DNA of 49,261 bases. Source: a virus. Each line of letters begins with the position of its first letter. The first letter of the stretch is position 1. Location: positions 1 to 49,261 of the IMG/VR virus record IMGVR_UViG_3300028840_001533; one strand, 5' to 3'. The notes beneath the pieces were generated by a model. The model was not told the origin of the DNA, searched no databases, and saw only the letters and a program-made list of their open reading frames with translations. Positions 1-8,225 of this stretch are shown here, in pieces. The position numbers and the translations under genes are program-made.

Positions 1-26
1 TCCATGACAATTGGAGAGAGGCTCAT
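1..26 (-). CDS. First codons of the GNAT-like gene (partial copy at the contig end)
   Basis: This is the duplicated 5' end of the gene given in full at 48664-49143. The ATG on the minus strand (24-26) overlaps the holin stop codon (23-25) as ATGA. It is a consequence of the terminal repeat and not a separate gene. Confidence 0.85.
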
Positions 27-144
27 TCGTCATCCTCGTTCATGGCCTTGAGAACCTTTTTAAGCTGCCTCTTTGTGAGCTTCGGCTCACGCCCCAAGGT
101 CGTTTTCTCGTAGGTTCTCAAAGCCATGTAGCCGCCCATCCCCA
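1..144. repeat. Terminal direct repeat, left copy
   Basis: These 144 bases are identical to 49118-49261. The repeat lies inside coding sequence: it covers the start of the gene whose full copy is 48664-49143 and the C-terminal part of the holin gene. It therefore looks like the overlap left by assembling a circular or circularly permuted molecule, not like a long terminal repeat. The unit genome would be 49117 bases. Confidence 0.95.
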
Positions 145-511
145 AGGAGATGGTGGCCCACAGACCGGGCGGAAGCTCCAGCACCGGGAACACAGCAGCG
201 ACCCCAAAGAGGCTAGCCAGCCATGTGCCAATGGGACCCATCACGTAGTTCCACACCACGATGAACACAAAGCTCATCACTGTCACAGGGCGGTGGTTTC
301 GCTGTAGCCAGCTTTGCCCAGTGGCTTCAGCAATAATCACCGCCGCCTGCTGTGTGTGGAAGTTCGCTTCAAGCTCACCCTGTGCCTTGGCAAGGGCAAT
401 TTTCGCCGCGTCCTTCTCCTCGCGGCTGGTGCTCAGGTTGTCAATGAGATTCGCCACCGGCCCCAGCGCCCCCTCGACTGTTTCCTTGATGATTGCAAGA
501 TCTAAACCCAT
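23..511 (-). CDS. Holin, three-TM type (GTA_holin_3TM-like)
   Basis: The 162-residue protein is likely the holin that permeabilises the inner membrane at lysis. An N-terminal charged helix (about 1-75) precedes a Trp/Arg-rich boundary (SWLQRNHRPVTV) and hydrophobic segments, then the LPPGLWATISLGMGGY stretch and a basic tail. That order and wording match the gene-transfer-agent/phage 3-TM holin family (Pfam GTA_holin_3TM). The start at 511 was chosen over the upstream in-frame ATG at 628 because a GGGGG ribosome site precedes it and the family-like sequence begins there; the longer version would overlap the upstream gene heavily. It lies next to a degenerate M23-like gene and two small membrane proteins, forming a lysis cluster. 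The stop overlaps the next gene across the circular junction by ATGA. Confidence 0.8.
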   Translation of the reverse strand: MGLDLAIIKETVEGALGPVANLIDNLSTSREEKDAAKIALAKAQGELEANFHTQQAAVIIAEATGQSWLQRNHRPVTVMSFVFIVVWNYVMGPIGTWLASLFGVAAVFPVLELPPGLWATISLGMGGYMALRTYEKTTLGREPKLTKRQLKKVLKAMNEDDE

Positions 512-527
512 AGCTGCCCCCTTTGAT

Positions 528-905
528 TCACTGCATTGAAGAACGCGGCTGGCGATCAGGGTCCTGGTACCTCGATGAGATGTCCTGTGCAAACCCGATA
601 ATCTGAGCCGGGGTAACAATCTCCCCAATGCTCACAATCGGGCGCACGTAGAAATACCGCCAAAGTATCTTCGCGCCGACCTCAGTGTTGAAGGCCAGCA
701 TCTCTACCAGCTTGAAGCTTGGGTCATCCGAGTAGCATGTGCCAATTCTGAGTATCGTTGCTTCCATTGGCGACCGGACTTCCTCGTCAGGCTGATACAG
801 GTAATCGCGCCCCAGGTGGTATCGACCCCCTCTGGATGCGGCAAAGTCGCCGCTCCCCCAGTCGTCAGTTCGACGTACCGGGTGTGATATTCGCAAAACG
901 TTCAT
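528..905 (-). CDS. M23/LytM-like domain protein lacking the second zinc motif
   Basis: The 125 residues resemble a small M23 (lysostaphin/LytM) peptidase domain: the N-terminal RTDDWGSGDFAASRGGRYHL segment leads into an HxxxD-like site (HLGRD) and the usual 'no-entry' strand with a VRSPMEATI motif. A strand pattern of the type FYV-P-V-VGE-V-P-Q-IG follows. Active M23 enzymes carry an HxH near the C-terminus. Here the protein stops right after the DISSRYQDP segment, where that motif would be expected, and neither other frame restores it. It is either a non-catalytic cell-wall-binding or structural derivative, or a truncated endolysin. It starts with ATGA overlap to the upstream membrane-protein gene and has a GGAGG site. 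Its place next to the holin favours a lysis or virion cell-wall role. No other lysin candidate was found in the genome. Confidence 0.6.
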   Translation of the reverse strand: MNVLRISHPVRRTDDWGSGDFAASRGGRYHLGRDYLYQPDEEVRSPMEATILRIGTCYSDDPSFKLVEMLAFNTEVGAKILWRYFYVRPIVSIGEIVTPAQIIGFAQDISSRYQDPDRQPRSSMQ

Positions 906-1162
906 TCATCCTCCAGCCTATCGAGTCTCTTCTCGATTAGCTCAATCCTGCGATCCTGCCATTCGATGTCATCGTCTATTGCTGCCTGCGATATTTCCAC
1001 GATCTCGTCTTCTATTTCTTTGAAGTGAGCATCAACCAGATAATTTACTGCGCCAACGACAACTCCAATCATCACACTTATTCCACCTAGAATGGTCGCT
1101 CCAAGCTTGCACCAAGTAGCAACAGGCATGATTCTGTCGGGGGTAATTGGGTCTGGTGTCAT
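902..1162 (-). CDS. Small membrane protein with C-terminal coiled coil
   Basis: This is an 86-residue protein. A hydrophobic segment at about 18-43 (KLGATILGGISVMIGVVVGA) is followed by an acidic, heptad-like helix to the end (EIEDEIVEIS...RRIELIEKRLDRLEDE). The single TM plus coiled coil recalls small lysis-associated proteins such as XhlA-type or spanin-like proteins, but no family could be assigned. It overlaps the neighbours on both sides by ATGA, so it is translated as part of the lysis cluster. Confidence 0.65.
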   Translation of the reverse strand: MTPDPITPDRIMPVATWCKLGATILGGISVMIGVVVGAVNYLVDAHFKEIEDEIVEISQAAIDDDIEWQDRRIELIEKRLDRLEDE

Positions 1163-1602
1163 CGTTCTAGCAACCTGTCAATCTTTGCTTCCACTCTGTT
1201 AATGTCGCGCCTCGTGGCCGCAAGCTCGGTGGAGGTGGTGGACTCCAGCACAGTCAGCCGACCTTCGATCCCGTCAAGTCTTATTTCAAATGGTTGCTCA
1301 GCCGCAATTTTGTGAGCCGCAATCTTTGAGTCAATCGCTTCATCTACCCTTTCCCAAAGTTGTGGCCTCATCGTTTCATGGTAACCCTGAAGCTCTGTCT
1401 TGAAGACTTCAGCAGCAACATTTGCAATTGAATTTTCGCTCCACATTACAACGGCAACAAGCATTCCAATGATGGTCCCGACAGCAATAACAGCAGAAGC
1501 CCAAGCCTGAAGCCTCGACAGAGTGATGCAAAAACTGTGGTGGATAGTCCCGTTCTCTTCCATCGATGTTCGCTGAAACGTTGCTCGCTTTTCAGAACAC
1601 AT
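1159..1602 (-). CDS. Membrane protein with C-terminal coiled coil
   Basis: The 147-residue protein has a cytoplasmic-like N-terminus, one strong TM segment at about 36-58 (AWASAVIAVGTIIGMLVAVV) and a long C-terminal helix with heptads and a VEAKIDRLLER ending. It has the same plan as the following 86-residue gene, so the two may act together at the membrane during lysis, or one may be a spanin-like partner. The start at 1602 is preferred because AGGAG lies just upstream; the longer in-frame version from 1809 would run through the neighbouring gene and has a low-complexity Arg-rich N-terminus typical of out-of-frame sequence. The function is unknown. Confidence 0.65.
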   Translation of the reverse strand: MCSEKRATFQRTSMEENGTIHHSFCITLSRLQAWASAVIAVGTIIGMLVAVVMWSENSIANVAAEVFKTELQGYHETMRPQLWERVDEAIDSKIAAHKIAAEQPFEIRLDGIEGRLTVLESTTSTELAATRRDINRVEAKIDRLLER

Positions 1603-1610
1603 TTTTTCTC

Positions 1611-1838
1611 CTAATCCAGGTGCTCTGTTCCACCAGAGTACCCAGGCTCCGCCTGAATCTGGTCGTACATCCATGACCGGAGCTTGTTGAACTCGGCCTC
1701 GCTCATCGGGAAACCGGGGTCGCCGAGCGTCCCGGTATACTGCTTGGTCTGCACCACGAGGGGCGCTGCGCTGGCCGCTGCGTCGGCGAGCGTCGAGTAC
1801 ACGTTCCACTTCACTTCGAGGTATACCTCCTTGGTCAC
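1611..1838 (-). CDS. Small hypothetical protein downstream of fibre genes
   Basis: This is a 75-residue protein with the pattern TKEVYLEVKW near the N-terminus and a conserved-looking end (MSEAEFNKLRSWMYDQIQA). The first in-frame start is the GTG at 1838. A second GTG at 1814 lies about 11 bases after an AAGGAGG site and is a serious alternative. The reading frame stays open for a further 30 or so codons upstream without a start codon. It sits between small fibre-associated proteins and the lysis cluster. No family was recognised. Confidence 0.5.
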   Translation of the reverse strand: MTKEVYLEVKWNVYSTLADAAASAAPLVVQTKQYTGTLGDPGFPMSEAEFNKLRSWMYDQIQAEPGYSGGTEHLD

Positions 1839-1869
1839 CGGCTCGAATCGGAGGTTCAGCCCGGTGATC

Positions 1870-2346
1870 TCACAGACCGTTGCCTGAACGCTCTCCCCGT
1901 ATCGTCTCCACTTCCGCGTAATGAATGCGCCAGTCCCAATAATAGGCAGAGCTACTGCCGATGGTCTTCCCCCATACCTCGAACGATGACTCAGCGAAGC
2001 ACGGTCCTGCGGGGCGCTTGATGGTTGTGCCGGTCGCGAGCAGGCCGGCGAACGGCATCCCGACCAGACTGTTGTTCGCTCCAGACGTATGAGAAAGTCT
2101 GTGCTCAGAAACAGTGGTCCCGTCGATCACCAACCGCATGTCACCGCTGTAGTAATAGGTCGCGTCGGGGTCCATCCCCAGGAGCCAGATCCCATACGGG
2201 CCGCTGGTGTACTCCGCGAGCTTTGTCCAGGTCGTGCTTCGCGCCCCGCTCTGCCCGAATGCGGTGTAGCTGTTTTTCTGGTACAGCCCGAGCACCGGCA
2301 TGATGCAGGCCGGATGGAAGAACTCACCGCCAACGTAGGTAGCCAT
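1870..2346 (-). CDS. Small beta-rich virion/fibre-associated protein
   Basis: The 158-residue protein is rich in Gly, Ser, Thr and aromatic residues (MATYVGGEFFHPACIMPVLG at the start; YYWDWRIHYAEVET near the end). It shares a loose pattern with the end of the preceding fibre segment: a V-IDG strand, then P-F-SS, then a terminal strand pair, which suggests a related beta-sandwich. The start overlaps the upstream stop as TAATG. It is probably a tail-tip or fibre-tip component, inferred from position and composition only. Confidence 0.55.
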   Translation of the reverse strand: MATYVGGEFFHPACIMPVLGLYQKNSYTAFGQSGARSTTWTKLAEYTSGPYGIWLLGMDPDATYYYSGDMRLVIDGTTVSEHRLSHTSGANNSLVGMPFAGLLATGTTIKRPAGPCFAESSFEVWGKTIGSSSAYYWDWRIHYAEVETIRGERSGNGL

Positions 2347-2939
2347 TATGCCTGCTCCCAGGTGTTGTAGCTGACCACGTAGTCCAGGGTTCCAGAGAAG
2401 GTCTTGATCTCGACCTTGAGCGAGGATGAGCAGAAGATCGGAGCCGGGTGCTCCGCTGACCCTGGGCCAATGGCGATATTGCCAGCGCTGATCCACCCAA
2501 TCTCAACGGTGTAACTGCCGTCGATGGTGACTTTGACGTACATCGAAGATGCCGAATCGTCGTTCTCAACCAGACACAGCATGTACGGGCCGGAGGAGAC
2601 GTTCACCACCGTGACATAGCTGGTGCTCGAAGTCGAAGAATCGACAACCGTATGTGCGGTCGTGACAGGCACTCCGCCGCCGCCGCCTGACGCCGCCTCT
2701 GCATCCCACCTACTGTTGGCGTTGTCCCACGTCAGCACCTCGCCGTCAGCGGGAGAGATCGAAGAATAGACGTTGCTGAGGTCCTCAATATCTGCCGCAG
2801 CAATCCGAGCGTCAGCCCGAGCATTGGTGAAGTAAAGGTTCGTTGACCCCTCGCTGAGATCATCGGTGTCCTTCGCGGCAAAGTCCGTGCCGAAGTCAGT
2901 GCTGTCGTAGTGATCCAGGTCAGTGACATCCGACTCAGC
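2346..2939 (-). CDS. Distal part of the tail fibre, +1 out of frame with 2935-5169
   Basis: From 2939 the frame is open for 197 codons but has no ATG, GTG or TTG until a GTG at 2736-2738, 67 codons in. Those first 67 codons are plainly coding: they contain the phage-fibre pattern DLSEGSTNLYFTNARADARI followed by SPADGEVLTWDNANSRW, then a poly-Gly linker and a beta-rich tip. The upstream fibre gene stops at 2935-2937 within the same few bases, one frame away. The simplest reading is one fibre protein of about 940 residues with a +1 shift at the CTG-AGC-TGA junction, either a real frameshift or a one-base sequence error. If the break is genuine, a tip protein could start only at the GTG at 2738 (130 residues). 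Confidence 0.7.
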   Translation of the reverse strand, partial: AESDVTDLDHYDSTDFGTDFAAKDTDDLSEGSTNLYFTNARADARIAAADIEDLSNVYSSISPADGEVLTWDNANSRWDAEAASGGGGGVPVTTAHTVVDSSTSSTSYVTVVNVSSGPYMLCLVENDDSASSMYVKVTIDGSYTVEIGWISAGNIAIGPGSAEHPAPIFCSSSLKVEIKTFSGTLDYVVSYNTWEQA

Positions 2940-5169
2940 TCAGACCACCGAACCATGTTGGCGCACCATTAGAGTTAATTTGGAATGTGTAGTCGTCATC
3001 CCCAGCCTGTACCTGATCCCCGGCTGTGAGAACCAGTAAGTTCACATCATCAGTATCACCGGCATCGCGTGCTCTCAGATAAGTCAGATTGTCAAAATGC
3101 AGGTTTCCGGTTATTGGCCTTCCGCTCCCAGCCGTCAGCGGAAGATACTGCGGGTGATCGTCGTCCGTCAGACCGCTCAGTGCGCCGTGATCGTTGACGC
3201 TCGTAGATGACCCTGAGACCGCTGTGTACCGCCAGTCTACGAAGTCGTCGCCACCCTCTGTTGACTGGATCGCGGCCTCGACACCGTTGCTCATGGAAGA
3301 AAGGTGCTTATAGATCACCGTAGCAACCGGGATGATCTCTTCCTTCGGCCAATCCCCAAAGTCAATGCCCTGAATCTCTGTCAACGCAGCATCCTGCGCC
3401 TCTGCCTTCGATCCATACTCAGCGGTCCCTGGGGTCACAATCGGGTAGTAGTCGCCGCCTGCATCGGTGTGGATATTGGTAGAGAAGACGTGATAGCAGA
3501 TGTACTTGTTGTTGGTGACAGCCGTGAGCGTCCCTGCGTTGTTATACGCAATCACGCCCCCGATGGCGTATACCGGGAAAGTGGCCTCACAATCGGTCCA
3601 CCTGACGTTCCCAGATCCATCGACGTAGTAGCATTCCCAGGTGTCAGTTGAGGCGTGGGCCAGTGTGTCGTGCTCGATATCCTCGTCGTAGAACTCGCCA
3701 GCGGTGATGCTGAACTGCGCGTGGGAATCAGCAGATCCAGCCTGATCCACAGTGATGTCACCAAGCGTCATTCCGTTGACGTACTGTGCTCCGAGAATCT
3801 CGTGGAGATAGTGGTGCACCCCACGAGGGATGCCCTTGCCGGTGCCTGCGGCCACGCCATGCCGCTCGTCCAGGAGCCTGCCGTCGTTGTTGGTGGCATC
3901 CCAGTAGACATACGCGACGAGGCACTCGTTGAGGACTGCCTCTTCAACCTGCTCGTAGCTCGGATTGTGAATGGTTGAGAGAGAAGCGGCCCCACCGCTC
4001 CCGATATAGAACAACCACAACCCCTCGGTGTCGGTAATTGTGGCCGAGAGGTTCCCGCTCTCCGTGTACTCTACGCCGTCATAGTAGTAGTTGAAGCTCG
4101 TTACAGCAGGCGAGAGGGTCAGCGTGCGGGTGCCGTCATCCCACGCCAGAGCGGTGTCTGAGGCGTCCTCAAAACCATTTTCGCCCCATTCTGCGCGGGT
4201 GAGGTAATCCGAGATGTCAGCGATCTGAAAGCGTGAATTCGCAACATCCCAAACGTAAAATTCACCATCTGAAGCCGGGGTTCCATACGTGTCAGCCAAC
4301 ATTGTCATTGGCGGGACGGTCACGATCTGGCAGAGGATCTCGCCCTCAGTAGCATGGGATCTCACAACTACACCTACGTGCGTTGCTACCTCCGGTGCAG
4401 TTGGTGGCACGTTTGTTAAGTCACCTGGAGTCGAGTTGTCTAGGTAAAGCGCATCGCCCTCGCTCCATGCGCTTGTGTCAAGGCCGCGCACGAGGCCAAC
4501 CGTCGTTACGTAACCATTGCCATTGTTGTCAATATCCTCAGTTGCAATGCCAATAGCTGAATACCCAGACCATGGATTCGTAGCATCAGCTAACTCGATT
4601 TTTGGCTTATTGCCGGTTGCTCCTGTGATCTTGACAAGCGCCCCGTTGCTGATCTGACTTCCGCTGATATTCCGGCACTGAATCAGAAGTTCCAGCCCAA
4701 CCTGAAGCTCGACATCACCGCCGCGCATTCCAACATTCAAGCAGCCTTCATCGTCGTTCCAATGAACGCGGCCCTCCTGGTGCGCTGGAACAGTTGGGGT
4801 TGTATCAAAATCGATGTAATCAAAGTCGCCAAAGATGCTATCTGCATCAACTTTGATTGGCTTCCACTCTGGTGTTCCATCAACATCAGTTGCGATTTCA
4901 GCAACCTGTGTATCCTCTGAAATCCAGAATATAGGAGCAGTAAGCGACGCTTGATTAGCCAAGGTTGGCTTATCATCTTCGATCCCGAATAGGTTTCTGT
5001 AATACGCAATCACATTAATTGCACGAGCAATCTTTGCGCGGTCATCGGCTAGATAGTTATGCAGAGCTTGGAGGTAAGGAACGACATCCTTTTCCTCCTG
5101 AGGAGATGGCTGCAAAGGCAGCAGTGCAGGGATGTTAAATGTTACATCCTTCCACTTTTCATCAGCCAT
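2935..5169 (-). CDS. Tail fibre/appendage protein (proximal part)
   Basis: This 744-residue protein starts with a short helical N-terminus (about 1-70, ALHNYLADDRAKIARAINVI) that could attach to the tail. Beta-rich modules typical of phage fibres follow, including an EGDALYLDNSTPGDLTN segment and a C-terminal LTDDDHPQYLPL motif found in many fibre repeats. The start overlaps the nozzle stop as TAATG. The ORF ends at PTWFGGLS, and reading continues naturally in the +1 frame (see 2346-2939), so the mature fibre is probably longer. It would act in host recognition. The assignment rests on motif style and position. Confidence 0.75.
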   Translation of the reverse strand: MADEKWKDVTFNIPALLPLQPSPQEEKDVVPYLQALHNYLADDRAKIARAINVIAYYRNLFGIEDDKPTLANQASLTAPIFWISEDTQVAEIATDVDGTPEWKPIKVDADSIFGDFDYIDFDTTPTVPAHQEGRVHWNDDEGCLNVGMRGGDVELQVGLELLIQCRNISGSQISNGALVKITGATGNKPKIELADATNPWSGYSAIGIATEDIDNNGNGYVTTVGLVRGLDTSAWSEGDALYLDNSTPGDLTNVPPTAPEVATHVGVVVRSHATEGEILCQIVTVPPMTMLADTYGTPASDGEFYVWDVANSRFQIADISDYLTRAEWGENGFEDASDTALAWDDGTRTLTLSPAVTSFNYYYDGVEYTESGNLSATITDTEGLWLFYIGSGGAASLSTIHNPSYEQVEEAVLNECLVAYVYWDATNNDGRLLDERHGVAAGTGKGIPRGVHHYLHEILGAQYVNGMTLGDITVDQAGSADSHAQFSITAGEFYDEDIEHDTLAHASTDTWECYYVDGSGNVRWTDCEATFPVYAIGGVIAYNNAGTLTAVTNNKYICYHVFSTNIHTDAGGDYYPIVTPGTAEYGSKAEAQDAALTEIQGIDFGDWPKEEIIPVATVIYKHLSSMSNGVEAAIQSTEGGDDFVDWRYTAVSGSSTSVNDHGALSGLTDDDHPQYLPLTAGSGRPITGNLHFDNLTYLRARDAGDTDDVNLLVLTAGDQVQAGDDDYTFQINSNGAPTWFGGLS

Positions 5170-8100
5170 TAACGACCACCTCTCTTCTTATAGCTCATTA
5201 TCCCGCCGCCCCAGTTGAATGACCTGTTGATAGCGCCCTGAATATCAAGAGAAAATTGTACCCCGCTTACACGGTGCTTCGTCCTTCGTTGCCTTTTCCC
5301 AGAAGAAAGAGAAGACGCCTTTGATTCCCTGATATTCCTTCCAAGTTGCTGCGCCCTGAGCCTCACCAAAAGCTCTTGCTCTGGATCAACACATGAGAAA
5401 ACGTGATGGATTGTATCCGCCGTAGACACCTCAAGGCCAGCAGGAGTAATCCACCCTGTCCTCAAGTGGATCCCAATTGGAACCCCGTCATCGTCGTAGC
5501 TCGCGCTATCGTCGTCATATTTCTGCGAAAAGAATACGCAGTTCTGAAGACCCATCAGCATCTCAGATTGCCCCGACGAAAACGATGCCAGTGTTACATC
5601 ATCGGAGTACGAGTCAAGCCTTTTAAGCTCGCCAAGTGATATGTCATCAGTAAGCGTGATTTGCGCCCCTGTTACAAAGTTCCATGAAGACGGAAGATTA
5701 ACCTTCCAGCATGGCCACGGATATCCCTGGTCAGTTGATATTACGATCCCGCTATTCACAAATCCAGACTTCGTGGGATAGAAGAACCACACCAGCTTGC
5801 GCTTGTTATCCACCATCCCCCACGCTCTACCAAGTTTGTTTAGGTCGATGTCGTCTTGAATGAGACGACGGATATTTCTTCCCCCGTCAAGCGGCGCGAC
5901 ACCGTCGTACATATAGACTCCGCCATCACGGGCGAGGTAAATCTGTCGTCCATCAAAATTGCGGAGAACGGAGTTTGGTGAACACGGTCCAGAGATACCA
6001 GCTTTGGATAACTCAAATCTGAAGGGGGCTGAGACATTAAGAAATTCAGTTTGGGAAATTGCATGATAGATTGCATCCTCTTTATAGATCGCTACCTGGA
6101 GAGCAGAAATCTCATTCATGGAAATGATTTTTCCAGGTGTGTCAGTCAATAACACAAACTGGAAATCATCCTCGCCCCAAGAGCGATCAGGGTCATTCCA
6201 CCCGCCAACTGAAACCTCCGACCCTGTCCCAGATGGGTCATTTGCAAGCACAACCCTGTTGGCGGCAACAGCAATACACTTAGCCTTTGGCGCGAGGTCT
6301 CCAAGTGCTGAGCCATTCGTTGGGTTGGCAACATAGTTTGGATCATCTATCGTCATCTCGCCAAGGCGACGAGCAAACCCCCCAGGCATATCTGGGTGAT
6401 AAATCAGCGGGTAACACTGCCCGTTTGTCCCAATCAGATATGTCTCACCACTGGCCTCAAAGGTCCTGAAGACCCAGGGGTGATCTCCGTAAACTCCGTC
6501 TATGCTGACACCAGACACATAGCTGGTATCGTCAGGGTACGAAGACAGCGGCGGGATATCTGCATCATACCCAGTCCCGGCACCGCCATCATTCCAGTCT
6601 CCATCCGAGCCACCAGCATTGTCACCATCAACTGTTTCAGTATCGCTTGCTGTTATTCGTGTCCAGAGATTGGTGTCTCTATCAAGCCTTGCCCATGCTT
6701 TCGTTGTGCCGAGAATAACCGTATCATCCTCGTCATCCATGTTTGCCTGGAAAACAGTTGTTGCGCTACCAAGCGCGCCGCCGCCCTGAGAGTTAGGAGC
6801 AAGGTACGCTTTTGGATGATCGTATTCTTTGTAAACCGGATTCCAGTCATCATAACTACAGTGGCCAAACAGGAAAACTCTCCCATCAGTATCATTGATT
6901 GAGAGTCTCCACTGAGTCCAGTGCATAAAGCTGACCATCGGCTCACCGTCTGGCCAAGCATCAGACGCTTCCTTCTCATCAATGTAATGCTCGTCAGCAA
7001 TGAATCGCATCCACGTAGCACCGCCATCAACACTTGTGAGAAGATTCGGGAACCTGTAAAACGGGTACTCAGATTTCCCTGTGTACGCCAAAGCCATCAA
7101 CGAGCTTTCTGTTCTAACATACGTTATAACTTGGCCGCCCCAAGTATCAACCGGAGTATACTTTAAGGATGAATCAATGAAGCCAGTGCTATCAAGGTAG
7201 ATCTCTGCTTCAAAATCTTGGCCAGACGCCGATATCAAAAAGATGCACTTGCTTCCAGCTGCATCAACACCGCCATCAAAAACGGCTGTCCCAAATCTAG
7301 AGCTTGCTACACCGCCTACTGGATATGGGTTATACGAATTTGAAACCATCAACTTCGACACGCCGCTATCAAGATCAATGTTGTACGTGCTTCCGTCCCA
7401 TTCAATTGGATAAGCTGTCAACCATTGCTCAACATATGAATTTGCTGGCGCAGTTGTATCGTACGCACATGGGACAACGTACCAATTGCCACACAGCCCA
7501 CCTGGGCTGATTAGCCTGTTAGCTGTAGACTCAACAAAATCAGTCCCATCTGGGATGATGTTCTCTTTCGTCCACGGCCCACTTGCAGCAGTAATGTCGT
7601 ACACAACCCATACAACCAGGCTTGAATTGTCAGCAATGATCAACGCATCGTGTTCGTAGTCATATTGATAATGCAAAAACAGGCCATTGGGATTCATGTC
7701 CGTCATGCCTGTTGCAAGCGTTTCCCAGGTCAGCGACGAAGGAAGGGTTGATACCGGCGCTCTGTAAAGCGCAGAACCATCTGTCGAAGCAAACAGGTAA
7801 CCATCAACCTCGAACATCCAGTCAGGCGTTCGTGTCCCGCCATCAACTTTGTCAAGCGCCACGTCGTAAGACCAGTTTTGCCCGCCATCAACTGACATGG
7901 CCCACTTGTCTCCATTGTATGAAGTTGAATCCACGTACGCAGCAAGCATGACACCATTTGATGTTTCAACGAAGGCTGTTCCCCTGCGATCATACCCCAC
8001 GTTTCCTGCGTCATAAACTTCCTGGTACTGAGGAACAAGCTGTCTCCCCCCAACTGGGTCATCAATCTCCTTTGTAAGCGACGGCCTTGGACGAATGGTG

Positions 8101-8225
8101 CCGTCAAAAAACAGACAGTTGTCTCCTATCGACGCCATCTCTCCTGTCTGGACAAGCCTGTTCACATCGTTTCTAACCCCGCTTGACGGCACCGGGAACG
8201 GGACTTTCTCTTTCTTGTTTGCCAT
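5169..8225 (-). CDS. Tail nozzle-like protein with Asp-box repeats
   Basis: The protein has 1018 residues. The C-terminal third (about 690-880) carries a pattern seen in T7 gp12/P22 gp10-type nozzle and stabilisation proteins: a RFELSKAGISGPCSPNSV stretch, then IYLARDGGVYMYDG, then DLNKLGRAWGMVD and LVWFFYP. The N-terminal region holds Asp-box motifs of the S-x-D-x-G-x-x-W type at about 111-118 (SVDGGQNW) and 396-404 (SVDGGATW), as in sialidase-type beta-propellers. It is therefore likely a propeller-based tail tube tip with an extra propeller that may bind glycans. Between the adaptor and this gene lie two appendage genes. The length is greater than T7 gp12 (about 790), consistent with inserted blades. 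Confidence 0.75.
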   Translation of the reverse strand: MANKKEKVPFPVPSSGVRNDVNRLVQTGEMASIGDNCLFFDGTIRPRPSLTKEIDDPVGGRQLVPQYQEVYDAGNVGYDRRGTAFVETSNGVMLAAYVDSTSYNGDKWAMSVDGGQNWSYDVALDKVDGGTRTPDWMFEVDGYLFASTDGSALYRAPVSTLPSSLTWETLATGMTDMNPNGLFLHYQYDYEHDALIIADNSSLVVWVVYDITAASGPWTKENIIPDGTDFVESTANRLISPGGLCGNWYVVPCAYDTTAPANSYVEQWLTAYPIEWDGSTYNIDLDSGVSKLMVSNSYNPYPVGGVASSRFGTAVFDGGVDAAGSKCIFLISASGQDFEAEIYLDSTGFIDSSLKYTPVDTWGGQVITYVRTESSLMALAYTGKSEYPFYRFPNLLTSVDGGATWMRFIADEHYIDEKEASDAWPDGEPMVSFMHWTQWRLSINDTDGRVFLFGHCSYDDWNPVYKEYDHPKAYLAPNSQGGGALGSATTVFQANMDDEDDTVILGTTKAWARLDRDTNLWTRITASDTETVDGDNAGGSDGDWNDGGAGTGYDADIPPLSSYPDDTSYVSGVSIDGVYGDHPWVFRTFEASGETYLIGTNGQCYPLIYHPDMPGGFARRLGEMTIDDPNYVANPTNGSALGDLAPKAKCIAVAANRVVLANDPSGTGSEVSVGGWNDPDRSWGEDDFQFVLLTDTPGKIISMNEISALQVAIYKEDAIYHAISQTEFLNVSAPFRFELSKAGISGPCSPNSVLRNFDGRQIYLARDGGVYMYDGVAPLDGGRNIRRLIQDDIDLNKLGRAWGMVDNKRKLVWFFYPTKSGFVNSGIVISTDQGYPWPCWKVNLPSSWNFVTGAQITLTDDISLGELKRLDSYSDDVTLASFSSGQSEMLMGLQNCVFFSQKYDDDSASYDDDGVPIGIHLRTGWITPAGLEVSTADTIHHVFSCVDPEQELLVRLRAQQLGRNIRESKASSLSSGKRQRRTKHRVSGVQFSLDIQGAINRSFNWGGGIMSYKKRGGR

